Shown one piece after another: positions 25,893-37,225 of a stretch of DNA of 64,000 nt. Each line of letters begins with the position of its first letter. The first letter of the stretch is position 1. The position numbers were made by a program, and so were the translations under genes. The notes beneath the pieces are model-generated. The model saw only the letters and a list, made by a program, of their open reading frames with translations. It did no database searches and was not told where the DNA came from. Origin of the DNA: Tubulanus polymorphus (lineage: Eukaryota; Nemertea; Palaeonemertea; Tubulaniformes; Tubulanidae); the NCBI RefSeq assembly GCF_964204645.1, contig NC_134027.1, forward strand, positions 27,268,485 through 27,332,484. Direction: 5' to 3'.

Positions 25893-28392
25893 TATTCTGA
25901 AATAAATAGTTTTGTTTTTATTATTTGTGTGAAATATTACACAAACTAATATCGCTACTGAGTAAAGTGTAGTTTATTACATTGAATGTTTTATTTGAAT
26001 ATGCTTTGTTTTTTTTAACGGATAATGCAGTTTTCTATCAGTAGTACAAGAGCCATTCGGTGAGTCATCTAATCGATCAATGTCATTTCATATAGTTTAC
26101 TTTACTTTATTTCTGAACAAATCGTATTTAGAAATTTAATTATTCTACGTGTAAAGACTCATTCACCTGATGAAGCTTCGAGATTCATTAGTAGCGAAAG
26201 CTCGTGCGTCAAGTAAATAGTTAACCTATATAGTACTACTCGTCTTGTTATTTATTCTAAACCCGGTTAACGCCCGGCTACTCTACGAATCTTCTCGATT
26301 ATTCTACCCACGTATACATATCGTATAACAAAGAATTGAGATATATGATTTAACAATATAACGGAGAACGGATAAGAATGTGGATAATTCTGATCTGACT
26401 TCAAGGATGACTTCCAGGCCATAAAAGCTTAAACTCTGATGAGAATTGAAAGAAGGGGGGAAACAATATGATATAGTCTATGTCTAATTTCATGTACTTA
26501 CAGAATAAACCTATATTTGTAATAGATAAATAAACTGTTAGTTTAAGTATAAGTGAATAAATAGTTAGTGATTCACGCACCTCGTACTCCCGCGTGTTAT
26601 TCATTCACACTAATCCTCGATATACATTTCCAATCTAAGTCGATCTGTTCCTAGTTATAAATCCTACTGAAACCGGATACTTATAAAATATTAAAATACA
26701 TCCTATCATCAGTTTATTGTCCGTATTAACATCTCCATAGAGACCCTATATGTGGTATATACTGTAACCTGCTATAAGGGTGTTGAGTAGTACTGGTGCT
26801 ATAGTTTATAAACAGTCGTCGTATTTTCTGCTTGGATTCATTCTGTTTTGTTCTAAAAACAGGTGCCTTTCATTGAAATATTCGGTTCATATCGAGACAG
26901 GTTATAATCATACTGGTCGATTATACGTCAATCAAATCAAATCACATAATCTTTTTAACGGAAGGGAATTATATTTGCACACGTTATAGAAATGTATTCA
27001 TTCGTCGCATACTCAACCGTTTTCTTGTAATACGAAAAAGATCTCTGAACGTAACCTCAATATTTAATTCTTAATCGATGTATTTTTGAATGTTATAGGC
27101 ATACACGTCATGTATTATTTGGTGTTTTATTCATATATCCGAAATTCGAAAGAACTTTCAACGGCAAAAAATGCATTGGCTTCATTTCATGATTAAACCA
27201 AAAACCAATGGCAAGTAAATCGTATTAGTTTATTCGACAAATAAAAGAGGGAGTTGAATATAATTTATTCGTCTAGTTTTTCGAATTTTTAAAAAGCGAA
27301 TTTTCTATAAATAACTCCATAGATATTTTTCTTTTTTACAGACTACTTTTGTGTGGTAGGTATAGTAGGTATTTAGGTTGATTTACAATTAAGTATTATA
27401 AATGACCTCTAGGCTTTCTATTATAGATCGCTCGAATGTCGTTTGGAATAGAAATTATTTTTTTCCTCAGATTGTAGATTGTGTTAGAACGTAAACAACT
27501 CTAAATCCGTAATTACTAAATGACTAAATGACTGTCGGTCTGTGATGATTGCTGCGTAGGTCTAACCGTTTATGCATTGTGTTAACATCGAACTGGTTTA
27601 GAAAATTCAATCAGTTTACAATGAACTCGAAATTTAAGTCCTGTTGAAATAAATATATAGTCCCCGAGAGTATTGTTATTTGCAGTAGGCTTGTTATGTT
27701 AAATAAGGCAGAGACGGGTTTCGCGTAGTCCTCACTTGAACATACATTACCGTACTACTACAATACCAGTACCTACAGTCGTACAGGGGCGTAACGAGTC
27801 ATAACAAACTTCATAAAAAGCATTCTAAAAGGTGAGTGATTTCACTTTCATTTGTGCATTGTTTTATTGAGAATCTACAGTACTGCAATTCTTTACTTTA
27901 CTAGAATTGAGATAAACCACAGAACATACACTCCGAGTCCATGTAACGATATCATATAATAACATTTCGCACTGAGAATGAAAACTAAAGAGTCATTGCT
28001 GTTCGAACTAGCAGTTAATTCAAAGTTTCGACTATATCCTAATATTCATCTTCAGCAATACTGATATTAGAATAAAATCTGCAATCGTAATCCAGAACAA
28101 ATTGAAATATCTGTTTTTCGTAATCAGTCTCCTATTTCGGGATTGTATATCTCATACAGTATTCCTGAAGAGGGCTATTACCATATAGTCAAAATATCGA
28201 ATGCATTACACGTACTTAAAGTTCATAGAAACTTTTCAAACTTTTTATTTCTATTGTGGGATTCTCAACGTATGGTTGAAATTACATCATATTGTATATA
28301 AACTACGAAATTTATGACGGAAATCATTAATGTAAGACGCGTATAATGTTTGTTTATTCCTCAGAAGTATTTTCTGAATTTATACCGTCATA
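25893..28392. other. Divergent intergenic region, ANKUB1-like / CMTM
   Basis: 2.5 kb of AT-rich DNA between two divergent starts. At 26165-26215 there is a CCTGATGAAGCTTCGAG ... AGCGAAAGC hammerhead-like motif. A relative of the CTGAAGATGAC element lies at 28008-28270. No coding region is recognised. Confidence 0.5.
28008..28270. mobile_element. Dispersed CTGAAGA element, diverged copy
   Basis: Left part GTTAATTCAAAGTTTCGACT and TCATCTTCAGCAATACTG, right part CCTGAAGAGGGCTATTACC...TAGTCAAAAT, ending in ATTGTGGGATTCTC. It matches the organisation of the copies at 6.9 and 8.3 kb. Confidence 0.5.
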
Positions 28393-29826
28393 ATGGAAAT
28401 GGAAGGAAACGAACCACGTGATACACAGGCGACCACTTACGATACTGAACCTCGAACAACTGATAAGCGATCAGGAGGAGGATCATTGATCGACGTACAG
28501 TATTTCATCAGTCCACCGTGTGGTATATTGAAATGTGTAGAAATAGTAAGTGTTTCAACGACCCTTAAACATCGTACAACAACCCACGACGTGTTGGTAT
28601 GTCGGGTTAGAAATCTTAAAATTCATCAGAGATATCATATCAAGCAAAGAATGACAACCGGGGACCATTTTGATCTAGGCCCTGAATAGTCGTGATTTCT
28701 TTTATGTCACCACGTGACCGAATCTCTGTTATTCTACTTCCGGAGATTATAACATTTCACTTACTAATCAATTCTAGATGATTCAATATGATGTGTTATA
28801 GTTTGAATATTGGAAGTCTGCGTCTTTAAGGTCAAATGTTATCATTTAACTTCACCATCCGCCGCCTTTCAGCGTCTTATTTTACAAAATTTTATTCTAT
28901 TTCCATTTATATATAATTTCTTCTCATTGTAAATAAAATAGAATATATAACTAAACATACGCGGGTCACCGAACACGTTTGATCGAGTTCCATTAGATGA
29001 ATATCAATTTTTTAAAATAAATATTTCTACTCAGAAACCGATTACTCATATCAATAGTAATAGATACAGTAATAAAAAAATGTGTATGATTATATTTTTA
29101 CAGATATTAGGAGTGATAGCGGCCGGTTGCGCATCAAGTGCTTGGTTTCCGGCTTTACATTTTTTCCTATTCGTATCAGTAACGGCACTGTTGTGTACGT
29201 TGATACTGTTGTGTTTATACCTGTTCCGTGTGCCCGCGATGACATCAAACATACCCTGGAACCTTATTGTAAGTAAAACTGTGTTTATAACACGTAATAA
29301 TGGATTAAACTGTTGTAATTCATGAAATCATGAAATCATGAGAGCAATTTTAAAACTATGTATTTCATTCACGAAGTTTCTAGCTTGACTCAATTTATCA
29401 GGAAAACCACGAGCAATTTTAAAACTATATTTTCTCGTAGTCATTGAGCTCCCATTATAGGGGATGTGTTTTACGGGTAGTTCACGTCTATAATTGGGTT
29501 AATTGAAGCTAATTGAAGTGTGTATTTATTTCTACAGGAATTCATCTATAATTGTGTAGTGACCGGATTTTATTTGATCGCGTCGATTGTTTTGATATCG
29601 ATCGGTAATGCCGTGGCCAGATACATCGCAGCCTCGGTGAGAGTCAACTTTCGATAAAACATTTTCACTATAAGATTCTCTGGAACTAAAAGATATAAAT
29701 GTATTTATTAACTCATTTCAGGTGTTTGGATTTTTTAATACAATCGCGTATGGTATCGGGATATACTTCAGTTATATTAGTTGGAGGTCGACATCCACTA
29801 CTCACTCCGTTACTGTTACTGCATAG
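28393..29826 (+). CDS. CMTM-like MARVEL-domain tetraspan membrane protein, 4 exons
   Basis: Exons 28393-28545, 29104-29268, 29538-29636 and 29722-29826, all phase 0 with GTAAGT/GTGAGA donors, encode 173 aa. A hydrophilic N-terminus (51 aa, MEMEGNEPRD...) leads into four hydrophobic helices: ILGVIAAGCASSAW, FFLFVSVTALLCTLILLCLY, FYLIASIVLISIGNAVARYI and VFGFFNTIAYGIGIYFSYI. Four helices, about 170 aa, charged ends and an AVARY-type fourth-helix approach match chemokine-like-factor MARVEL (CMTM) proteins of vesicle and plasma membranes. Assignment to a CMTM subtype is not possible by eye. A plasmolipin- or MAL-like member is the alternative. A long pyrimidine tract starts right after the stop. 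Confidence 0.78.
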
Positions 29827-30345
29827 TTACCTCTCTTCCTTTTCTTCTCTCATTCATTCCTCTGCTCACTCTCCCCATCCATTCTCTCTCCCTCCTCTTC
29901 CATTCTCTCACTCTCCTTCCATTCCCTCGCTCTCCCCCTCGCTTCTCTCTTCTCTCTCTCCTCCCTCTCCTTCCTCTCCTCTCTCCCCTCTCCCTCCCGT
30001 TCCATTCTCTCACTCTCCCCTTCCATTCCCTCGCTCTCCCCCTCGCTTCTCTCTTCTCTCTCTCCTCCCTCTCCTTCCTCTCCTCTCTCCCCTCTCCCTC
30101 CCGTTCCATTCTCTCACTCTCCCCTTCCTCTCTTTCAGAGATTTTATATGAAACCATGTTTTGTTTGTCCACGTAAAGAGGTTACATTCGATGGCGTTAC
30201 CACTTTTGCAGTGATTGCTTTACGGGCCTGTCTCCCTTTTCTCTCTCTCTCAGTTCCCTCTATCTCCTTCTTTCTTCTCTTTCTCATTCCCTGGACCTCC
30301 TCTCCCTTTTCCAGCTCTCCTTTCTCTCCATCGTCAGTGCTCATT
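29827..30345. repeat. Pyrimidine-rich (CT/CCT) tract after the CMTM stop
   Basis: Nearly pure C/T on the plus strand, with a roughly 104-base block (CCATTCTCTCACTCTCC ... CTCTCCCTCCCGTT) repeated about twice, then a second tract at 30230-30330. It lies in the probable 3' UTR of the CMTM gene. Frames over it are low-complexity artefacts. Confidence 0.85.
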
Positions 30346-31600
30346 CTATAACAGTTTTTTGTTTTATGAAAGATTGACTTTTTAGGATGGTTTTGTCTAA
30401 CTATTCGCCATGATTTTAATGTAAACTAGTATCAATTTGTGTATGCAGTATAATAAACTGCAGTGTCACGTGTTTGTAACTATACGTCTATAGCATACGG
30501 TTCCAATATGCTTTAATAATCAAACTTTAATAGTTTTTTTTTAAACGTTATGTGATCTTACGCATCGCCATTTTACCGCCCAAAAGGCAGCAAATATACC
30601 ATTCATAACATCGAATATATTTTATTGATTTTATTGATAGATTTTGATTTCCACGCATGCATGTGTGCTCATCTGTAGCTGGTGTCTTTCTCACTGAGTC
30701 TAGATGTAATTATGTTATTTTATTCTTTCTTATGCTTTTTAGTACCAAATATATACTTACATTGTACTTACATAAACCGGTCAATAAATTAGAATCAATA
30801 AATAAATATTTTTTTAATCTTTATTACCCTTCTTTGGGCCGATTCGATTTATTCTTCCGGACAAGTTTCCGGTTTATTTTCACAATTAGTTCAGAGGTCA
30901 TCTGAGAAAAAAACTACATGCATCGATGAAAATTAGATAACCTGTCGCAACCAGGATTCGAACCCAGAGATCCAGGATTAACCCCTGATTCCAATAGATG
31001 GCGAACTGATCGGATTTACAACTGACATTTTCAAAATATATACAACCGTTTCTTTTTCATAATAACGAAAGCGCTCCTTTTGGTTTTGAACAACTTCTGA
31101 TGAATATTAAATAAAGTGATATAATTAAATCAGATAAGATTTTACAGATTTACAACAAAATTCGATATCAATCGATTTATAAAAGATTCAAATGCTGAAT
31201 ACCTGACGAAGATGAATCCGACGCTTTGGATTTATTTTCAATAGGTTGAAAATATCCAGTTTTTAAAACTTGTTTGTAATAAACGTGTTTGAATGTCGTT
31301 CTATTTTTATCGAGTAGGAATATTCATACTACAGCGATACACTCATATATACATATGGTAGATACATGTTTTAATTTATCATACAGCTATTGTATATATA
31401 ACTAGGGCAAGCGAACATAGACACAGACAGACAGGCGATAGACTAGTGTTCTTGTGCTCTATCATACTGGAGATATTCATGGTAAATATATATGAACAAC
31501 TACATGAAAGTCCAAAAAAACAGTGACTAATTTTGTGACGACAAAATTCAACAGTCATGATTCTAGGCTCTGATTCGATTTCTGTTTTTCTTCATTTTGC
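30346..31600. other. Intergenic region, CMTM / esterase
   Basis: AT-rich, no gene seen. A minus-strand GGGTTCGAATCCTGG box at 30949-30965 is probably a tRNA/SINE remnant. A TTTTCTTCATTTTGCAG acceptor at 31602 suggests an upstream 5' UTR exon of the esterase lies here. Confidence 0.45.
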
Positions 31601-31610
31601 AGTTGAAAAT

Positions 31611-34600
31611 ATGGGTTTTTGCGCGCGAATTGTTCTAGTTATTTCGGTAATTACTGCCGTTTTTTTCGGGTACAGATTCTATCAACCTGTACCGGCTGCG
31701 CTCATCAACCCGAATGGTGCTAGAAGTGTCGCTTTTGGATTTAATACGGCTAACTTAGCGGTAATTTATCTATAGATTTCAAAACACTTCGAATACAAAA
31801 TCACTTATACTTCTTTAGTATGAATTCGTATAAACTTTCTATACATGTTTCATGAACTGATTAAAGTTTAATATGTCGCTCGTAGTCTTGATAAGTCGTG
31901 TAGACATTTGTTTTGAAATTAAGTCAATGTATGATATAAAGAGAAGCGAATTTTTGACTCTCAAATAAGTGAAAAATAAATTGACACACGTATTTTAGAA
32001 TTGAATGAATTTTATTCAGGCTGATGTCGCGTCAACTTTAGGTATTTCGTCCTGGTCGGCAACATTCAGAAATGTGTTTCATCTGATGATTCGAATTTCT
32101 GATACGTTATCCTCGAAACCTCCGCGAGACAAGAATGTTATAGTAAGTTCTGTGAGCCCCGGTGTGCGACCCGGTGAGTGTGCGACCCGGCGAGAGTGTG
32201 CCACCCGTGATGGTGTGCTATCTGTGATGGTGTGCTACCCGTGATGGTGTGCCACCCGTGATGGTGTGCCACCCGTGATGGTGTGCCACCCGTGATGGTG
32301 TGCCACCCGTGATGGTGTGCCACCCGTGATGGTGTGCTACCCGTGATGGTGTGCTATCTGTGATGGTGTGCTACCCGTGATGGTGTGCCGCCCGTGATGG
32401 TGTGCCACCCGTGATGGTGTGCCACCCGTGATGGTGTGCCACCCGTGATGGTGTGCTACCCGTGATGGTGTGCTACCCGTGATGGTGTGCTACCCGTGAT
32501 GGTGTGCTACCCGTGATGGTGTGCCACCCGTGATGGTGTGCCACCCGTGGTGGTGTGCTACCCGTGATGGTGTGCTATCCGTGATGGTGTGCCACCCGTG
32601 ATGGTGTGCCACCCGTGGTGGTGTGCTACCCGTGATGATGTGCCACCCGTGATGGTGTGCCACCCGTGATGATGTGCCACCCGCTGTGGTGTGCTACCCG
32701 TGATGGTGTGCTACCCGTGATGGTGTGCCACCCGCGATGGTGTGCCACCCGCTGTGGTGTGCTACCCGTGATGGTGTGCTACCCGTGATGGTGTGCCACC
32801 CGTGGTGGTGTGCCACCCGCGATGGTGTGCCACCCGCTGTGGTGTGCTACCCGTGATGGTGTGCTACCCGTGATGGTGTGCTACCCGTGATGGTGTGCCA
32901 CCCGCGATGGTGTGCCACCCGCTGTGGTGTGCTACCCGTGATGGTGTGCTACCCGTGATGGTGTGCTACCCGTGATGGTGTGCCACCCGCGATGGTGTGC
33001 CACCCGCTGTGGTGTGCTACCCGTGATGGTGTGCTACCCGCGATGGTGTGCCACCCGCTGTGGTGTGCTACCCGTGATGGTGTGCCACCCGTGGTGTGCT
33101 GAATTGTTGATAATTCACGATTATACTATTTACAGGTTACTAATCGAGTATTTGATGGTGTCACAGTTCGCATGTATGATCCACCAGGGGGCGATGCAAA
33201 CAGACCAGTAGTGATTTATATCCATGGTGGAGGATGGGTTCTATTGACTCCAGGTGAATAGCTGTAACACTGAACTACATTCTCTACTAGGCCGTCACGT
33301 TGGCCGTCACATTGGCCGTCGCATTGCCAAACATGAACAAAACATATATGCTAATTGTATTAACACGCTAATAACCCGGTCGTGTCAATGATGGCAACGT
33401 CACGTGACTACAGCACACCTGTTGCAGAAATTCACTGGAAATGAAAGATTGAAAGTGACGTCATTTTAATGTGTTGTATCTATTTCTAGCTCATTATGAC
33501 CCGCAGATGTTTCGATTAGTGAAAGAATTGGGTGCTTTAGTCGTGTCAATCGAGTAAGTGATAACGCATTGCCTCCCCTCCGCCTAAGTGGTTTCATGTT
33601 TTCTATTTGCTCCGATTCATTTCTCCAGTTATCGGCTGAAAAAGTTTCCAATACCGTTTGAAGATTGCCGACGCGCTGCGACATTTTTCTTGAGAAATAT
33701 CCACAAGTTTAATGTGAATCCTGACAAAATTGCAATAGCTGGTGAGTTTCATAATCTAACTGTGACAATACTAGAAATAAACGAACCGATTCTATTTTGC
33801 AACAAATGTAACGGGGTAAGACTAGAGCGACTACCAAATTCAAAAATGTTAGGAAACGAACACAACTTAACCGGGAAGTCACTTCACCGTCAGGTGCTGC
33901 CGCTATGCTCATCGTTAGCGGTATTTCCATACACTAACATTAGCCAGCTCTGGCAATCAATGAGGATAACGAAGTATGGCGGCAGCACCTTACGGTATAG
34001 CGAGGCAGCAAGTTGATTGCCGAAGCCGGTTCGTGTTAGTGTATCAAAATTCCGTTATCGATAAGCATAGCGGCAGCACCTTACGGTATAGCGAGACAGC
34101 AAGTTGATTGCCAGAGCCGGTTCGTGTTAGTGAATCAAAATTCCGTTATCGATAAGCATAGCGGCAGCACCTTACGGTATGGTTAGGTAGCACATAAGTT
34201 GCTACATTCAGTTCATATTTCGGTGTCGTGATTAATCGTTTAAGTTTTAACACTCACTTTAACTCTTTATCCCTGAATTTCGTTCTGAAAGAGAATCTAT
34301 TGATTGTATTTTACAGGTGATAGCGCCGGCGGAAACCTAGCAGCAGCTATAGCTCAGCATCTCGCGCAACTAAACCTACCACACAAACCTAAATTACAAG
34401 CCCTCATATACCCGGCGCTACAGGCTTTCGATTTAGATAGTCCGTCTTATCAAGAAAATCTCGGAATTCTTTTGACCAGGGATTCGATGATTAAGTTTTA
34501 TTTGGCGCACGCTGGAGTCTCGATGAAACACGTGACCGCCGCCGGGTCGAACAGACACATCTCTACAGCGGTGAAAACATCCTCGAAATACGCGAAATAC

Positions 34601-34939
34601 GTCAGTCGTTCATTACTACCAGCCAGATTCAATACGAATAAAATACCGTTCAAAGTCGAAGGCGAAGATAAAAATGCCGTCGATGAACTGGAAAAAATAG
34701 TTTTAGACGCTCGATTTTCGCCGCTTTTGGCCGATAATCTAAAGGGTCTACCGAAAACATTGATGGTTACCTGCGAGTATGATCCTTTGAGGGATGATGG
34801 ATTTATGTATGTTGCTAGGTTACAGGATGCTGGAGTGTCGGTTAAACACGTCCATTTAACCGATCTCATTCACGGAGGCATTTTCTATGATCCGCAGATA
34901 TTTCAGCAAGTTATTGCATTCTTAAAACAGAATCTTTAA
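31611..34939 (+). CDS. Arylacetamide deacetylase / neutral cholesterol ester hydrolase-like esterase, 6 exons
   Basis: Type II membrane serine hydrolase of the hormone-sensitive-lipase family. AADAC/NCEH1 relatives hydrolyse acyl esters or cholesteryl esters at the ER lumen. Exons 31611-31760, 32020-32142, 33136-33253, 33490-33553, 33629-33741 and 34317-34939 join in phase to 396 aa (family about 400). The N-terminal anchor is ARIVLVISVITAVFFGYRF. The oxyanion motif HGGGW begins about residue 121. The nucleophile is in GDSAGG (Ser192), the acid in CEYDPLRDDG (about Asp345) and the His in HGGIF (about His375). QALIYPALQAFDLDSPSYQEN and YRLKKFPIPFEDC are typical. The ATG at 31611 is chosen because a strong acceptor precedes it and the anchor follows directly; an in-frame ATG at 31557 would be intronic in that model. 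The catalytic triad is intact. Confidence 0.92.
32155..33107. repeat. 17-bp minisatellite in esterase intron 2
   Basis: More than 50 units of CCGTGATGGTGTGCCAC and variants (TGCTAC, CGCGATGG, CGCTGTGG) fill nearly all of the intron between exons 32142 and 33136. Variants cluster into a recurring order near 32690-33070, suggesting amplification of multi-unit blocks. Confidence 0.95.
33890..34190. repeat. Palindromic and tandem element in esterase intron 5
   Basis: CAGGTGCTGCCGCTATGCTC on the left is the reverse complement of GAGCATAGCGGCAGCACC-like sequence on the right. The right arm (GCGGCAGCACCTTACGGTAT...GATTGCC..GCCGGTTCGTGTTAGTG) is repeated about every 95 bases. It looks like a foldback element that has amplified one arm. 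Confidence 0.65.
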
Positions 34940-35012
34940 CACAGCCTTAGTTATCAGCATTCAGTATTTACTACCACAATATATGAAATACCCTTCAAAT
35001 TATCTATCACAC

Positions 35013-35575
35013 AGTTCTGAACCCAGTTCCACAGGATCCCATACGTAGTTCCACAGGACCGTAGATTTACAGTTCTGTATCCTGTTCCACATGACCCGGT
35101 ACCACGGTTCTGTATCCTGTTCCACATGACCCACTACCACAGTTCTGTATCCTGTTCCACATGACCCAGTACCACAGTTCTGTATCCTGTTCCACATGAC
35201 CCAGTACCACAGTTCTGTATCCTGTTCCACATGACCCAGTACCACAGTTCTGTATCCTGTTCCACATGACCCACTACCACAGTTCTGTATCCTGTTCCAC
35301 ATGACCCAGTACCACAGTTCTGTATCCTGTTCCACATGACCCAGTACCACAGTTCTGTATCCTGTTCCACATGACCCACTACCACAGTTCTGTATCCTGT
35401 TCCACATGACCCAGTACCACAGTTCTGTATCCTGTTCCACATGACCCAGTACCACAGTTCTGTATCCTGTTCCACATGACCCACTACCACAGTTCTGTAT
35501 CCTGTTCCACAGGACCGTAGATTTACAGTTCTGTATCCTGTTCCACATGACCCAGTACCACGGTTCTGGATCCAG
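35013..35575. repeat. 35-bp minisatellite with higher-order structure
   Basis: About 15 copies of a 35-base unit (GTTCTGTATCCTGTTCCACA, then TGACCCAGTACCACA). Units carry either CAGTACC or CACTACC in a near-regular order of one CACTACC followed by two CAGTACC, giving a roughly 105-base higher-order period. The long minus-strand frame across it is an artefact. Confidence 0.93.
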
Positions 35576-35935
35576 TTTTAGCTTAGAATTTCAGTTACAA
35601 CATTTGAAATGAGTGTTTTTCTTTAAATAAATGTTTTTCTTTGACAATTGTTTCAATATCACCAGCACGCAACAGAAAATCCAGCATCGCGAATAACGAA
35701 CAACAAATTTAAATCACAAATCGTTTTTTATTTTAATATCGTAAAAATTTACATGCTTTCAGAAAATTGTAAAGAATTCTGAAATGGTTGTTATTTTATT
35801 GATTATTTATTGTTTGTCAAGTGAAATAACACAAATAAAACTGATAATTTAATGAGAACGATAGACTTTATCAGAGTTCTTTATATTATTCGTGAATATG
35901 AACTAAAATGTCGATTTGGAAGAGACTATAGCCGG
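35530..35935. repeat. Left copy of the direct repeat flanking GPCR B
   Basis: From the last minisatellite units through TTTTAGCTTAGAATTTCAG to GAAGAGACTATAGCCGGCTGG. It is nearly identical to 38690-39117 apart from a short insertion in the right copy. Confidence 0.9.
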
Positions 35936-36960
35936 CTGGTTTTGAATTTCGACATTGCTAACACCAAACTGACCAGACAAACATTCTCCGGGTCACTACA
36001 ACAACTGGTGGAATGGTTAGATCTCTGAACTGACAGACATGGTTCTGGTTTAAGGAGAGTGTGACAAAAGAACTTGAAATATTGAAATCCAGGAAGAAAG
36101 ACACTAAATATTTGGATGGATATATGAAAGCTGTGGGTACTGGAGTGTTTAATGGGTAGTGTAGTGTGATCTGTGTGCATTTGTGGCCAGCACACAGATC
36201 ACATTGTTCATTGGGGTTTAGTCCAGGACTCGCGAGATTATCAACAACACGGAAGTAACGTGTAATAAATGATGACTTGAATTGCATGACTACCTACCAC
36301 CCCTCATTATTGTTGGAAAACTAAACGTTCCGCACTGACTCAAAACATAGAACTATTCCGTTATAGTTCTATGCTCAAAATTAGTAATAACATTTTAGAA
36401 ATGGCCAGAATTTTAACTTAGGTTCTATCTCATTTTTATTTTACAATTGCGATTGGTATAATTTTTTTTAAACGGCCGTTAAGGCTTCATGTTTCGTCTG
36501 CAATTCACTGCAAATAGTTACGCAACTACGCACATTTCAGTGTTTTTGGCAGCTGTACACTCAATCGGCACCGTTCGTGACTAGCTTCACTGCGGAATTA
36601 TCATTAATTAACATCGCCATATCACATCATCAACTTATATTGTGCCTTAAAACCCTAACAGCCGAAATAATTGAAATGCACACACGATTTCTATCATTGA
36701 AAATTGAGAGAGTGGCCATGTTTGTGTTCTGCTGCTTCGCGTAAATCCCACGCGGTGGCGCCACCGCGCGGAGTGAAGCCGATACGTCGAGTTGAATAAA
36801 ATTTCTTTTTATAAAGACTCATCATCAATTTATTTGATTTAATGAATCAATTTGATACCGCGTTAAATTCAAAGATCGATCAGGACAAATCAAATTTGAC
36901 TCGGCCACGATACGATTTTAGATAAAAGTAATTCTGATTTTGGCAGGATAAATTCGCCTC
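35936..36960. other. Unique spacer upstream of GPCR B
   Basis: About 1 kb with no recognised gene. Short minus-strand frames at 35926-36287 show no domain. From about 36965 the sequence is homologous to the GPCR A upstream region. Confidence 0.45.
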
Positions 36961-37161
36961 TACTATTTTCATATACAAATCTATTCTATTGGAGGCAGTG
37001 AATAAAAACTATTTCAGAAAGTTTCTTGCATGACAATTTCCTGCACAGTGTAGATGGGTGTTACCCTGTAGATAGATGATTACAGACTAGCATTATTGTA
37101 CCATTGAAGAGAGTTGAACGCGGTCTGAAGTATATCTTGTTATTTCACTGGGAGCTGATTG

Positions 37162-37165
37162 CTAC

Positions 37166-37218
<53 letters not shown>

Positions 37219-37219
37219 A
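37162..37219. repeat. (CTG)n in the 5' leader of GPCR B
   Basis: CTG run of about 18 triplets with two CTA interruptions, ending just before the ATG. It corresponds to the run before GPCR A. Confidence 0.85.
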
Positions 37220-37225
37220 TGAAAT

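Noticed and set aside
30940-30990. tRNA-like GGGTTCGAATCCTGG box
   Set aside because: Isolated B-box-like sequence; no A box at proper spacing that I can support.
35000-35548. 182-codon minus-strand frame (MWNRIQNC repeats)
   Set aside because: Translation of the 35-bp minisatellite; frames are open in several registers, so there is no coding signal.
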